Assembly: GCA_026414975.1 (NCBI GenBank) | Contig: JAOAHZ010000004.1 | Span: forward strand, 62,001 to 126,000 | Length of the DNA stretch: 64,000 bases | Origin: Bacteroidia bacterium | GTDB taxonomy: Bacteria; Bacteroidota; Bacteroidia; SpSt-205 | Direction: 5' to 3' | Shown here: positions 51,555 through 59,991 of the stretch, in pieces | Position numbering within the stretch: position 1 is the first letter of the stretch | Layout: each line of letters begins with the position of its first letter | Program-made: the position numbers and the translations under genes | Notes under the pieces: generated by a model | What the model was told of the DNA's origin: nothing | Database searches by the model: none | The model's input: the letters and a program-made list of their open reading frames with translations, nothing else

Positions 51555-52925
51555 ATGCGATGGTCTGAGGCGATTCTACTTGCTGTTACTTTCCTGTACG
51601 CTCAGATTGGGCACCGAACTCTCACCTTTAACGATCCCACTAGGACGGGGGGATTTGGCTCAGGCGGGGGACCCGGGCGGCAAATCCAAACTGAAATCTA
51701 CTATCCTGCCACTACCTCCGGGACTAATGCTCCGATCCGCTCAGGCATCTACCCAGTTGTCGTGATAGGACATGGATTCTTGATGCCGTGGTCCGAGTAT
51801 CAGAATCTCTGGGAAGCGCTCGTACCGTATGGATATGTTGTTGCCCTTCCCCGCACGGAGGGCAGCTTTTCGCCCAGTCATCAGGACTTCGCTCTGGACT
51901 TGCGAGTCGTGGCTCAGCGCATGGTAGCAGAGGGGCAGAGGTCTAATAGTCCCTTTTATCAGCGTATTCACCCAAAAGTCGCTTTGATGGGGCATTCCAT
52001 GGGAGGTGGATGCGCTGTTCTCGCCGCTCAGAACTTCTCCGATGCACACTGTGTAGTGGGATTAGCAGCAGCTAATACTAATCCGTCAGCTATTACTGCC
52101 GCGTCCCAAGTATCACTACCGGTTCTAATGTTAGCTGGGTCGGGTGATAGCGTCACGCCACCTCACCAGCATCAACTGCCCATTTATAATGCCCTCGCTT
52201 CTCCTTGTAAGTGGTATGTGAGCCTAATAGGGGGCGGACACTGCTATTTTGCCAATAACAGTCCTACCTGCTCATTTGGTGAGAATTCCGCCGGTTCCAC
52301 CATCACTCTGACTCGGAATGAGCAGCAAGCTCTCACGAATACCCTTATCCGACCCTTTTTAGATGCCTATCTAAAGGATAGCTGTCTGGGTAGATTTTTA
52401 GACACCCTCTCTGCTCTCGGTGGAATCACCTTTCAGCAGCGTTGTACTTACCAGCGTCTCAGTCTCTCTGGACAGGTCACTCATCCCACTACCGCTAATC
52501 TTTCGGGTGGTTCTATCGTTCTCAGCGTATCGGGAGGTACGCCTCCTTATACCTTTGTCTGGAGCCATGGATATACAGGCCCTAATCCTACGGGGCTCTC
52601 TGCCGGCACTTACACCGTCCAAGTGCGGGATAGATCGGGATGCATAGCTGAAACCACTTTCGTCCTTAGTCTCGTTACAGCTTTTTTAGAAGTCCCCTCG
52701 CCTCAAGTTTATGTGCGCTGGGATGCTTCTCAGCGGAGTATTCAAGTAGAGGCTCCGGCGTGGTATCAAGGTCTGCATTGGCAGCTTATATCTACCCTGG
52801 GTGGAGAAGTAGCCGCTGGGTGCTTAGAGACCATCCCCTTTCAGATTAGCTTAGCCTCTTTGCCGTCAGGCATATATCAGCTTCTCATAGGCAACCAGCG
52901 ATTCAAAATAGCGCACCTGCCCTGA
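51555..52925 (+). CDS. T9SS-exported alpha/beta hydrolase with SprB repeat
   Basis: Secreted serine hydrolase, 456 residues. Signal peptide MRWSEAILLAVTFLYAQ. The alpha/beta hydrolase domain (about 20-280) has VVVIGHGFLMPWSEYQ (oxyanion region), the nucleophile elbow GHSMGGGCAVLAAQ, GSGDSVTPPHQHQLP (acid region) and GGGHCYFANN (His). It resembles dienelactone hydrolase and the cutinase/PETase-like group, which share the GHSMGGG elbow. A SprB-type repeat follows (GGTPPYTFVWSHGYTGPNPT, GLSAGTYTVQVRDRSGC) and then a T9SS sorting domain (LASLPSGIYQLLIGNQRFKI). An extracellular esterase on a polymer or lipid is likely; the substrate is unknown. Confidence 0.83.
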   Translation: MRWSEAILLAVTFLYAQIGHRTLTFNDPTRTGGFGSGGGPGRQIQTEIYYPATTSGTNAPIRSGIYPVVVIGHGFLMPWSEYQNLWEALVPYGYVVALPRTEGSFSPSHQDFALDLRVVAQRMVAEGQRSNSPFYQRIHPKVALMGHSMGGGCAVLAAQNFSDAHCVVGLAAANTNPSAITAASQVSLPVLMLAGSGDSVTPPHQHQLPIYNALASPCKWYVSLIGGGHCYFANNSPTCSFGENSAGSTITLTRNEQQALTNTLIRPFLDAYLKDSCLGRFLDTLSALGGITFQQRCTYQRLSLSGQVTHPTTANLSGGSIVLSVSGGTPPYTFVWSHGYTGPNPTGLSAGTYTVQVRDRSGCIAETTFVLSLVTAFLEVPSPQVYVRWDASQRSIQVEAPAWYQGLHWQLISTLGGEVAAGCLETIPFQISLASLPSGIYQLLIGNQRFKIAHLP

Positions 52926-52936
52926 GGAGCATGCCC

Positions 52937-52944
52937 TACTTTTG
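52937..52944 (+). promoter_or_regulatory. -7 box TACTTTTG of the DUF5686 gene
   Basis: Exact TAnnTTTG, four bases (CTGA) before GTG 52949; it supports the GTG start. Confidence 0.7.
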
Positions 52945-52948
52945 CTGA

Positions 52949-55234
52949 GTGAAATGGTTGGGTGGGTTATGGGTGAGTGGCATGCTATGGGGACAACTAT
53001 GGATAGAGGGCACGGTTATTGACTCAACGGGGGACCCGATTCCCTTCGTCAGTGTGCGCAACTGCCGCACACACCAAGGTACTTATACCGATCTACAAGG
53101 CCGATTTCGGATAGAAGCAGTCGGAACCGACACCATAGAACTACACTGCATAGGCTACGAACGATTACGATTACCGGCTGATTCCCTCAGGTCCCTGATT
53201 CGGCTATCTGCTCAGCCTATAGAGGTAATGCCAGTGATCATCTACCCAGGAGAAAATCCAGCTCACGATCTGATTCGGCGGTTGCATGCTAACGCTCCTC
53301 GCTGGGACCCTTTGCGCCACCCTCACAAGTTTATCAGCTACAATAAACTGACCTTGAGCTTGCCCGACAGCTCTCCCAGAAGTCCGCTACCGCCTTACCT
53401 TTTCCTTTGGGAAACAGAGACTGAGAAACGCTACTTCAGTCCTGTGCGTCAGACGGAGACCTTAAAGTCCCAGCGTGTCGTGGGCAACCTACCCGTTCAA
53501 AGTGTGCTGTCTCCGACCAGCTTTTTACCCATGAGTCTGTATACCGATCGGCTCATTCTCTTAGAAAGCGAATGGGTAAGCCCCGTGGGCCGAGATGCAC
53601 TGAGGTACTATGAGTACGCCATACAGGATACAATTCTTTCGGGCCAAGATACCCTGATTCGGATACAGTTTTTTCCTCGGCGAGGGCGGGAAGCATGGGG
53701 TTTGCAGGGTTGGCTTACGATTGTTTTACCCGATGCAGCTCTTTATGACTTTCAAGGCGAAAGTAGAGGAGTACCCAGTCGGGGAGGCATTTTTCAAGTA
53801 ACTTTCTATCGCATTTGGCATCGCTACGATAAGCTAGGCGATACCCTATGGTTTCCTACCCAACTTCATTCCGAAGTGGGAATGCGCCTACGCACCAGTC
53901 AGGGTCAGCTAAGTGAGTTTATTTTGCGTAGCCGGAGCTTCCTAAACCAAGTAGAACGATTACCTAAAGAAGAGCGTCCTCTGCATCCTGAGGTAGTCTT
54001 GCCTTCTCAGAATCTAAACCCATCTCCCATACAAGCTCGTGCCGAGCCCCTCACACCCGAAGAGGAGTACTCGTATCAAGTGTTAGACAGTGTTCTGAGT
54101 AGGGTAGAGGTTCGTAAAATTCGTTGGCTACTGGATCTACCGACTCTGCTGACAGGGCGAGTTTCAATGGGCTATGCGAACCTCATCTTGCGTCCCCTTT
54201 TACTCTACCATGAGGGCGAGGGCTTGCGTCCTCAGATAGGCGTCGAAACAAACGATAAAATCTCCGAGTCCTTTCGGGTACGCTTTTGGGTGGGTTATGG
54301 TACCCACCCTTCAGCTGGTGCCCAGGGCACACCTTGGCGGTATGGGGGAGAAATAGAAATAGGACGGCTTGTCTTAGCACGGCTATTTTACCGCGACGAT
54401 GTAAGAGAGCGGACTTTGCCCCGACTTTTGGATGAAAGGCCGACTTTTTTGCCGGGCGAGCAGCGGCCTTACGAGGTCGCCGTGCGGGGCTATGCTTTCC
54501 GCTGGGAAGAAATGATCCGAGAGCGAGCCGGCGGTCTTTATCTAAGAGCAAGTCTGCGAGGGCATCTTTTGGGGTACATGCAATACGCTGCCATAGAGCG
54601 CCATCGATTCACGGAAAGATGGCGTGGCCTCTCTACAGTCTTAGGACTTGAATACATTTACGCCCAAACCCTCCTTCGACGGGGCAGTACGCTTTGGCGT
54701 GCAGAATATAGTCTTCCCCGCTTGCATCTGCAAGCGGGCTTTCTCTGGATGCCAGGAAGCGCTGTCGTACCTTTCTGGATACAAGGCGACCTTCTCCATC
54801 GTTGGAAATGGGGACGCTGGGCTATAGTGCGTCTCCGCCTAAGCGGTATTTATTCGCAGGCTCTCCCCTTCTTATGGATGCCTCAGTTACGAACCCTGCC
54901 CGATATCTACCTGGGTTCTCCTGATATGCTGGCCGCCCATCCCTTGAAGCGGGGAACTCACCGTGTCCTTTATGCTTTCTATGAATGGAGCCTACCGAAC
55001 ACTCGCTTCCCCTCCTCCAGATGGTCGCCTGTCTTAACCTTTCACCTGCAAGGAGCTTATGCAGACGATTTTCTTTACCCTGAAGCCGGCATTTCTATTC
55101 AAAATTGGGTGCCCTCTGCTTTGGCTCGTCTACTTGCAGGGCTGGCTGCAACGCGCATAGGTGTTTTCGTACCTATACAGGATAGTTTTCCGAGAGTACG
55201 AGCGTATCTAAGGCTCAGTACGGAGCTATTCTGA
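52949..55234 (+). CDS. DUF5686 outer-membrane protein with carboxypeptidase-like domain
   Basis: A 761-residue envelope protein. GTG 52949 gives signal peptide MKWLGGLWVSGMLWGQ. Residues about 17-95 are a carboxypeptidase-regulatory-like (CarboxypepD_reg) domain: WIEGTVIDSTGDPIPFVSVR, YTDLQGRFRIEAVGTD. The rest is the DUF5686 family, DLIRRLHANAPRWDPLRHPH, RVVGNLPVQSVLSPTSFLP, with a C-terminal barrel (ISIQNWVPSALARLLAGLAA, then the ending RAYLRLSTELF). Such proteins are common outer-membrane components in Bacteroidota; the role is unknown. Confidence 0.85.
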   Translation: MKWLGGLWVSGMLWGQLWIEGTVIDSTGDPIPFVSVRNCRTHQGTYTDLQGRFRIEAVGTDTIELHCIGYERLRLPADSLRSLIRLSAQPIEVMPVIIYPGENPAHDLIRRLHANAPRWDPLRHPHKFISYNKLTLSLPDSSPRSPLPPYLFLWETETEKRYFSPVRQTETLKSQRVVGNLPVQSVLSPTSFLPMSLYTDRLILLESEWVSPVGRDALRYYEYAIQDTILSGQDTLIRIQFFPRRGREAWGLQGWLTIVLPDAALYDFQGESRGVPSRGGIFQVTFYRIWHRYDKLGDTLWFPTQLHSEVGMRLRTSQGQLSEFILRSRSFLNQVERLPKEERPLHPEVVLPSQNLNPSPIQARAEPLTPEEEYSYQVLDSVLSRVEVRKIRWLLDLPTLLTGRVSMGYANLILRPLLLYHEGEGLRPQIGVETNDKISESFRVRFWVGYGTHPSAGAQGTPWRYGGEIEIGRLVLARLFYRDDVRERTLPRLLDERPTFLPGEQRPYEVAVRGYAFRWEEMIRERAGGLYLRASLRGHLLGYMQYAAIERHRFTERWRGLSTVLGLEYIYAQTLLRRGSTLWRAEYSLPRLHLQAGFLWMPGSAVVPFWIQGDLLHRWKWGRWAIVRLRLSGIYSQALPFLWMPQLRTLPDIYLGSPDMLAAHPLKRGTHRVLYAFYEWSLPNTRFPSSRWSPVLTFHLQGAYADDFLYPEAGISIQNWVPSALARLLAGLAATRIGVFVPIQDSFPRVRAYLRLSTELF

Positions 55235-55303
55235 AAATCTTTCGTGTTGTTGGGTTCATACTTTCCGATCCTAACAGGCTATTGGTGAGCTTCGCTCAAG
55301 ACT

Positions 55304-56164
55304 TTATCGCTGCCGAACGCTCACATCAAGCCAGCGAAGATTCAGCTCAGGCAGCCGAAGGCGTTCGGAGAGTAGCCACTCTTGAAAGGCATTCATGTCT
55401 ATCCGATGAAAGCCACTCCGTGAATCAAACTCTTCCGGAGGGGCACTTAGAGGGTGGGGCGAGAAGAGCACGTAGACTCGGTGGAGGACTTCCGGCTTGT
55501 CAGCGGTAAGGATGAGTTCGTCTATCCAAAACGACTCAGAACGGCGCTGCGGCGAGAAAAAGACATACCCTGTATCCGCCTCAACATACCATGCATTCTG
55601 ACGCTGATTTTGATAGGGCAGGAGTCTATACACGCCCCCTGAATCTTCCCAGAAAACTTGAAGATAACCCCGTACTGGAGAGCGGAAATACAGATAAAAC
55701 GGATCTCCAGCCAAAAAGTCCAAGGTGGTACAAGTAGCGGTATCGCGACAGCGAAGGGCCCGCACTTCTATGGGCAAAGCGGGCTGGGCGCGGGGACGGG
55801 CTTTTCCTTTGACTTTACAGATGATCCAGACTTGTCCTTTGCGGAGTTCGGTCGTATAGCGAACCTCGGTTGTCTGGAGCCACTCTCCTCCGAGATACTG
55901 ATCTGCCGTAAGGTAAAAGTATGTACGAGTGCGAGCCGTCAGTCCTTCCATGCGGTTGTCTAGGATGTATTTGCTGGTCCGGGCGACCTGGCTCGGGAAA
56001 GCTTGCTCTAAGGCGTTCAAAATAGAAAGTTGAAGGGCATATCGCTGAGCTCGCTCTATGGACCAGCCAGGGAGGAGTTCTACCTCTGCTTCTCCAGATA
56101 CGTTTTTCTCTTGACCCCATAGAAGCCAAAACCCTCCTATAGCTATCCAGAGAAGCCTCGTCAC
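55304..56164 (-). CDS. Exported protein with DUF4384-like domain
   Basis: A 286-residue exported protein, signal peptide MTRLLWIAIGGFWLLWG. The first half (GWSIERAQRYALQLSILNAL, FPSQVARTSKYILDN) looks like an LPP20-like domain also found in the neighbouring upstream gene; the second half (FLAGDPFYLYFRSPVRGYLQ, VYRLLPYQNQ) fits DUF4384, a domain seen near secretion and curli-like genes. GTG 56164 overlaps the upstream stop by GTGA (four bases), so the two genes are an operon. Function unknown. Confidence 0.65.
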   Translation of the reverse strand: MTRLLWIAIGGFWLLWGQEKNVSGEAEVELLPGWSIERAQRYALQLSILNALEQAFPSQVARTSKYILDNRMEGLTARTRTYFYLTADQYLGGEWLQTTEVRYTTELRKGQVWIICKVKGKARPRAQPALPIEVRALRCRDTATCTTLDFLAGDPFYLYFRSPVRGYLQVFWEDSGGVYRLLPYQNQRQNAWYVEADTGYVFFSPQRRSESFWIDELILTADKPEVLHRVYVLFSPHPLSAPPEEFDSRSGFHRIDMNAFQEWLLSERLRLPELNLRWLDVSVRQR

Positions 56165-56796
56165 TGGAGAGGCAAGAGCTTATCAACTTTGTCTTGGAGT
56201 CCTTTGAGACGCTGACGCAGCTCCTCTCGGACCTGCTTTTTGGCTTGTTGGATTACTTCGTTGCGACTTACCAGCAACTTGACATTTACTTCCACATTCT
56301 TATTCGCCAAGTTCCGATAAATCTTGAAGGAGGGCTCGACTTGTCCGATAGACGTTACGATGACATTCTTAGCAGCCGTGAGAAACTCTGTAACAGAGGA
56401 AGCTTCCTCAGTATTGAGCTGAGCGTTAGCTATGTTGGCTTCTATGATAGCCCGAATGAAAGTCTCAAGCTGGCCAGCGAGGTTTAGTTTAGCCGCTTCG
56501 ATGGCTTGCATTTCTGCGGCGGTGCGCGTCTCAGCTACGGCATTTCCATCAGCGCTCAGGTAGGTGGCTTGTCCATCGGGCTCGCGTTGGTAAAGCCGTA
56601 TCCAGGTGTACTCGAGCTGCTTTTCCATCGGCAGCGAACCGGGCGTAACGTCATAGCCCATCTTTTTGAAGCGTTTAGCTTCCTTGCGAGCTTGTTTAAT
56701 AGCTTTTCGCTGGATTTCTTTTCGGGCTTCTTTTTCCGTCGTCTGAGCTGAGCTCAGCGTTATTAGCCCAAAGAGGGCAAGCATGGCGATGCGCAT
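56161..56796 (-). CDS. Exported helical protein, LPP20-like
   Basis: A 211-residue exported protein. Signal peptide MRIAMLALFGLITLSSA, then a charged helix (EARKEIQRKAIKQARKEAKR), a central domain (AAEMQAIEAAKLNLAGQLET, then EPSFKIYRNLANKNVEVNVK) and a C-terminal amphipathic helix. The central part resembles the LPP20/FlgP-type domain. It is cotranscribed with the DUF4384-like gene. The role is unknown; a periplasmic structural or secretion-associated role is a guess. Confidence 0.62.
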   Translation of the reverse strand: MRIAMLALFGLITLSSAQTTEKEARKEIQRKAIKQARKEAKRFKKMGYDVTPGSLPMEKQLEYTWIRLYQREPDGQATYLSADGNAVAETRTAAEMQAIEAAKLNLAGQLETFIRAIIEANIANAQLNTEEASSVTEFLTAAKNVIVTSIGQVEPSFKIYRNLANKNVEVNVKLLVSRNEVIQQAKKQVREELRQRLKGLQDKVDKLLPLQ

Positions 56797-56825
56797 ACTA
56801 ATTCAAGGTACAAAACTCATGCCAT

Positions 56826-57335
56826 TCAGAGCGAAACCCCATGAAACCGTTCAGGTTCATCCAAAAGAGGGCGCAGCGCTTCCTCTCGGAGCCTCTCCTG
56901 ATAGCCCTGCATTCGGAGGAGGAGAGCCCTGTCCGATACCGCTAATATGCGAATGGCAAGAAGAGCAGCATTGACGGCGTTATCTACGGCGACTGTGGCG
57001 ACAGGTACGCCTTTGGGCATTTGTACGATGGATAAAAGTGAATCTAAACCGGCCATGGACTGGCTGGAACGGATCGGAACTCCGATGACGGGCAAGGGGG
57101 TCAATGAAGCCAGCATGCCAGGCAAGTGAGCTGCGCCGCCCGCTGCAGCGATCAACACTTTGAGCCCACGATTCACAGCACTTTTACCATAAGCCCATAA
57201 TCGGTCAGGTGTCCGATGCGCTGACACGATGGTGTATTCATAAGGGACCCCGAACTCGGCTAAAATAGCCTTGGCTGCATCCATGATAGCTGCATCGCTG
57301 GCGCTACCCATGACTATCCCGACGAGGGCCTGCAT
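56826..57335 (-). CDS. purE: N5-carboxyaminoimidazole ribonucleotide mutase
   Basis: Purine biosynthesis: converts N5-CAIR to CAIR. The 169 residues start [20 protein letters not shown], with the class I PurE motifs [18 protein letters not shown] (catalytic His) and [36 protein letters not shown] and [20 protein letters not shown]. The end is normal length. A TACTTTG box is four bases before the ATG. purK is not in the window. Confidence 0.96.
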   Translation of the reverse strand: MQALVGIVMGSASDAAIMDAAKAILAEFGVPYEYTIVSAHRTPDRLWAYGKSAVNRGLKVLIAAAGGAAHLPGMLASLTPLPVIGVPIRSSQSMAGLDSLLSIVQMPKGVPVATVAVDNAVNAALLAIRILAVSDRALLLRMQGYQERLREEALRPLLDEPERFHGVSL

Positions 57336-57339
57336 AAAG

Positions 57340-57346
57340 CAAAGTA
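57340..57346 (-). promoter_or_regulatory. -7 box variant TACTTTG of purE
   Basis: TAnTTTG, four bases (CTTT) before ATG 57335, as in polA. Confidence 0.5.
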
Positions 57347-57369
57347 CGCATGATTTTGTTTTCCTCGGG

Positions 57370-57720
57370 GTGGTGGGGCGCTTATATTACGACGGTCTAT
57401 GCCCTTTTTGCTCTAAGCTCGTCAGGTGGGGGCAGCAATTTTTGGCATCGGAGCGGATTCAATGGGTCCCTCTGGATTATTCAGACCGCAGCCAGCTTCC
57501 TGTGCCCGTAGAGAGTGTGATTTATGAAGATGAAGGAGGATATTGGGTAAAAACAGAAGCTATCCGGCGGCTACTGCTTGACAGCGGACATCCCTTTTTA
57601 GCCAAGCTATTGGGTATAATCCCGTTGCGATGGCGAGACTGGATGTATGACCGCATCGCAGAAAGGCGCTACTGCTGGGGAAAGAAATGCTCACAGGGTA
57701 GTGATGCACCATGCCAATAG
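57370..57720 (+). CDS. DCC-family thiol-disulfide oxidoreductase (DUF393)
   Basis: A 116-residue thioredoxin-like protein of the DCC family. Motif [20 protein letters not shown] (DGxCxxC) at the start, [11 protein letters not shown], the middle [15 protein letters not shown], and the C-terminal [20 protein letters not shown] are all typical. GTG 57370 (or the next GTG at 57373) leaves the expected N-terminus; the longer open frame upstream is the antisense of purE. Divergent from purE. Confidence 0.8.
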   Translation: MVGRLYYDGLCPFCSKLVRWGQQFLASERIQWVPLDYSDRSQLPVPVESVIYEDEGGYWVKTEAIRRLLLDSGHPFLAKLLGIIPLRWRDWMYDRIAERRYCWGKKCSQGSDAPCQ

Positions 57721-57872
57721 AGATCAAAATCTACCTGAATGCGAGTCATCCCTTCATGGCTTGTTAGCAATTAGATCAGTCTTGTTTAGCTCTCTCTTTA
57801 GGCTGTTCGATGGAAGTTCCTCTGGAAAAGCCAGTAAGAGAGGATTGGTACGCGTGAGTACTATTCCCCCAC
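57721..57872. other. Gap between convergent genes
   Basis: 152 bases between the DCC gene and the glycosyltransferase. I see no gene or clear terminator in it. Confidence 0.5.
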
Positions 57873-58997
57873 TTACAAAATGCGTCTCAGTAGGTGGAGG
57901 AAAAGGGAGGCATTATCCTCAATGTTAGAAAATCGGTCTATCCACTGTTGATTCCGGAGGCGCCAGAAGGGATCACCTTGTAGCAAAGCATCTACCTCAA
58001 AAAGGGCATTGGCCAGGTTTTGAGCCGTGAAGGGCTCTACAAACCATGCATTGTATCCGTGGGTTAGGACTTCCATGTGAGCGGGTATAGCATTCACGAT
58101 AGGAAGCGCTCCGCGAGATCGTCCCTCGGCCACAGCATAGCTGTAACCATCGTATAAGGGCGCTGAGATAAAAGCAGCCGTTCTTTGCCAGAGGGCTTCT
58201 ATCTCTGGTTTTGATAAGAGACGCCTTACTAATACAAATGCTTCCGGATAAAGCTCTTCCAGCCGCTCTGCTTGCTTCAAAATAGCAGGGTGGATAGGAT
58301 AACCAGCCGATAGGAGTACAAGAGAGCGAGTGCCACCGGATCGCAAATACCGTTCGTAGCCTTTCAAAATAACATCCGCTTGATAGAGGAGGGTAGCACC
58401 CCGCGGAGCAAGAAAAATCTCCCCTGTACCTGTCCTACGCTGTGGCTCTATGCCAGCTGGTATTTCAATATAAGGTTTATTTTTTTCAAAAAACTTTTTT
58501 GAAAAACAAACTTCGTAGTTATCACCCAAGCTAAGGATGCTTTCTTGGAGGACCCGCCTGAGCAGGGATGGGAGAATACGTCGGCGCATCCAGGCCGCAG
58601 TGAGTCGCATTAGAGTAGGGGAGCGACTCTGTAGGGTCCAACTGCGCTGAACGGGAGCTGAAGCAGAAGTATACTCTAATACATCTGCCCCCATAGCAAA
58701 TGGGATATAGGGTCGGAAGCCACTATACCATACCCACAGGGCTGAAGGAGTTAGGTGTATCGGATGAGCTACCCGTACTTTCAGGCGCCCGAGAAGTTCT
58801 CGGAGGGCTCGTCCTCGCAGAAAGAAATCCGAGAAACGGGGTTTATCCACAGGCAAGCCCACACAGTAGTAAGCTTCCAAGTCAGGAGGTGCGGGTGTAA
58901 TCCACACGAACACAACCTCTGCCCCTGCCTGCCTCAATGCCTTCCCCCATCGCCTTACATGGATATCGTTAGGTGGGCCGGCGATGGCTATGCGCAT
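57873..58997 (-). CDS. Family 4 glycosyltransferase
   Basis: GT-B retaining glycosyltransferase, 374 residues. It starts MRIAIAGPPNDIHVRRWGKA; the C-terminal half contains YQADVILKGYERYLRSGGTR, YPEAFVLVRRLLSKPEIEAL and the donor-binding FISAPLYDGYSYAVAEGRSR, the E-x7-E region of the family. An AT-rich patch at 58480-58506 encodes CFSKKFFEKNK. Likely acts in LPS or exopolysaccharide synthesis; acceptor unknown. No -7 box match; the 5' gap of 420 bases contains a decayed gene. Confidence 0.85.
   Translation of the reverse strand: MRIAIAGPPNDIHVRRWGKALRQAGAEVVFVWITPAPPDLEAYYCVGLPVDKPRFSDFFLRGRALRELLGRLKVRVAHPIHLTPSALWVWYSGFRPYIPFAMGADVLEYTSASAPVQRSWTLQSRSPTLMRLTAAWMRRRILPSLLRRVLQESILSLGDNYEVCFSKKFFEKNKPYIEIPAGIEPQRRTGTGEIFLAPRGATLLYQADVILKGYERYLRSGGTRSLVLLSAGYPIHPAILKQAERLEELYPEAFVLVRRLLSKPEIEALWQRTAAFISAPLYDGYSYAVAEGRSRGALPIVNAIPAHMEVLTHGYNAWFVEPFTAQNLANALFEVDALLQGDPFWRLRNQQWIDRFSNIEDNASLFLHLLRRIL
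58482..58506. repeat. AT palindrome inside the glycosyltransferase gene
   Basis: TTTTTCAAAAAA and TTTTTTGAAAAA, perfect 12-base arms around one C. The 16-mer TTTCAAAAAACTTTTT recurs at 59117-59132, 633 bases away. Confidence 0.6.
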
Positions 58998-59419
58998 TCA
59001 AGATGAAATGGCAAGATAACTCCTCTCTATGGGGGAAGTATTTGAATCCCCCGATTCACCTGTCTGCCTTATTCGCCAGGTCATGGGCCACTGATCTGCT
59101 TGATGAGATTTTATTATTTCAAAAAACTTTTTACAAAATAATACTTTCATTACTCATGACCAGAATGTAGTCGGGGTGGGGGGGGTAAAAGAGTGGGCTG
59201 GATATCGGTGCATATCTGCTTCATGAGGCGGAAGGGGGTGTCTATTGCAAGACCCGATGTGGGGCCCTCTGTCGCAACTTCTATCATGGGGTGAAAGACG
59301 CCAATTGACAGTTACCGTAACTTCTCTCGTTTTGTAGGACCTTTTGTATTGCTTCACGCAGGTATGTTTCCTGCCAAGAGGAGAGGGGCTCAGAAAGAAG
59401 AAAGTACCATCTTCGCTGC
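58998..59419. other. Gap upstream of the glycosyltransferase, with AT-rich patch
   Basis: About 420 bases. The part 58998-59149 has no gene and includes an AT-rich segment (59108-59155) with the 16-base repeat shared with 58484. The rest holds the frameshifted gene at 59150-59421. Confidence 0.5.
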
Positions 59420-59421
59420 AT
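59150..59421 (-). pseudogene. Frameshifted small gene divergent from the PPTase
   Basis: Frame A (59421-59284) starts with ATG and reads MQRRWYFLLSEPLSSWQETY, LREAIQKVLQNERSYGN, then stops. Frame B (59311-59150) continues protein-like: VFHPMIEVATEGPTSGLAID, then TPFRLMKQICTDIQPTL. Together about 90 residues broken by one frameshift between 59284 and 59311. The ATG shares bases with the PPTase ATG in GCATGC. I do not know the family. It could also be a programmed frameshift or a sequencing slip. Confidence 0.45.
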
Positions 59422-59983
59422 GCCCTTAAGGTACATAGGGAACTGGGCAGGAGTCAACTGGGCTGTATGGGAGATACAAGAGTCGGAGTCGGACTTGTGG
59501 ATAAGAGCTGATCTTTCCACATCTGACCAGTTATATGTTCAATCGATTTCACACCCCCGTCGACGGCTGGAGGCTTTGGCTGCTCGAGTTGCCCGAAAAA
59601 TCCTTCCTCCTGCTGAGTATAGCTGCCTAACGCATAGCTTCCCCTGGGCTGCCGCTGCCACTGCCCCATTTAGGGTCGGAATAGATATAGAACGGCGGCG
59701 GCCATTCCCTGCCCATGTCTGGTCTTACTTCACCCATACATCAGAGAGAGAATGGGATAAGCTATCTGATTTTACAGAATGGCACTTTTGGTGTGCTAAG
59801 GAGCTTAGCTACAAGATACTAAGGTCTAAATATAGCAATATATCATTTCGTAACGACCTAAGGTTTCTGGGAGATAGGGTTGAGTTCTTAAGGGCCGAGC
59901 ATCACCATCGTATAATCGTCCAATTTATTCAAACAGAGGCTTGGATTCTGGGAATAGGTAAGTTGGAAAAAGATATTGTGTAG
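59420..59983 (+). CDS. 4'-phosphopantetheinyl transferase superfamily protein
   Basis: Transfers phosphopantetheine from CoA to carrier proteins, 187 residues. The Sfp-type motifs are present: SFPWAAAATA (in place of HSxxYA), RVGIDIERRRPF (Mg-binding GIDIE) and FWCAKELSYKIL (the WxxKEA region). The N-terminus MPLRYIGNWAGVNWAVWEIQ matches other Bacteroidota PPTases and supports ATG 59420. It is followed by a LytTR regulator after eight bases. Target carrier proteins are not in the window. Confidence 0.85.
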   Translation: MPLRYIGNWAGVNWAVWEIQESESDLWIRADLSTSDQLYVQSISHPRRRLEALAARVARKILPPAEYSCLTHSFPWAAAATAPFRVGIDIERRRPFPAHVWSYFTHTSEREWDKLSDFTEWHFWCAKELSYKILRSKYSNISFRNDLRFLGDRVEFLRAEHHHRIIVQFIQTEAWILGIGKLEKDIV

Positions 59984-59991
59984 TTTAGGGT

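Noticed and set aside
58843-58851. DnaA box TTATCCACA
   Set aside because: Single copy inside the glycosyltransferase coding region with no cluster around it.
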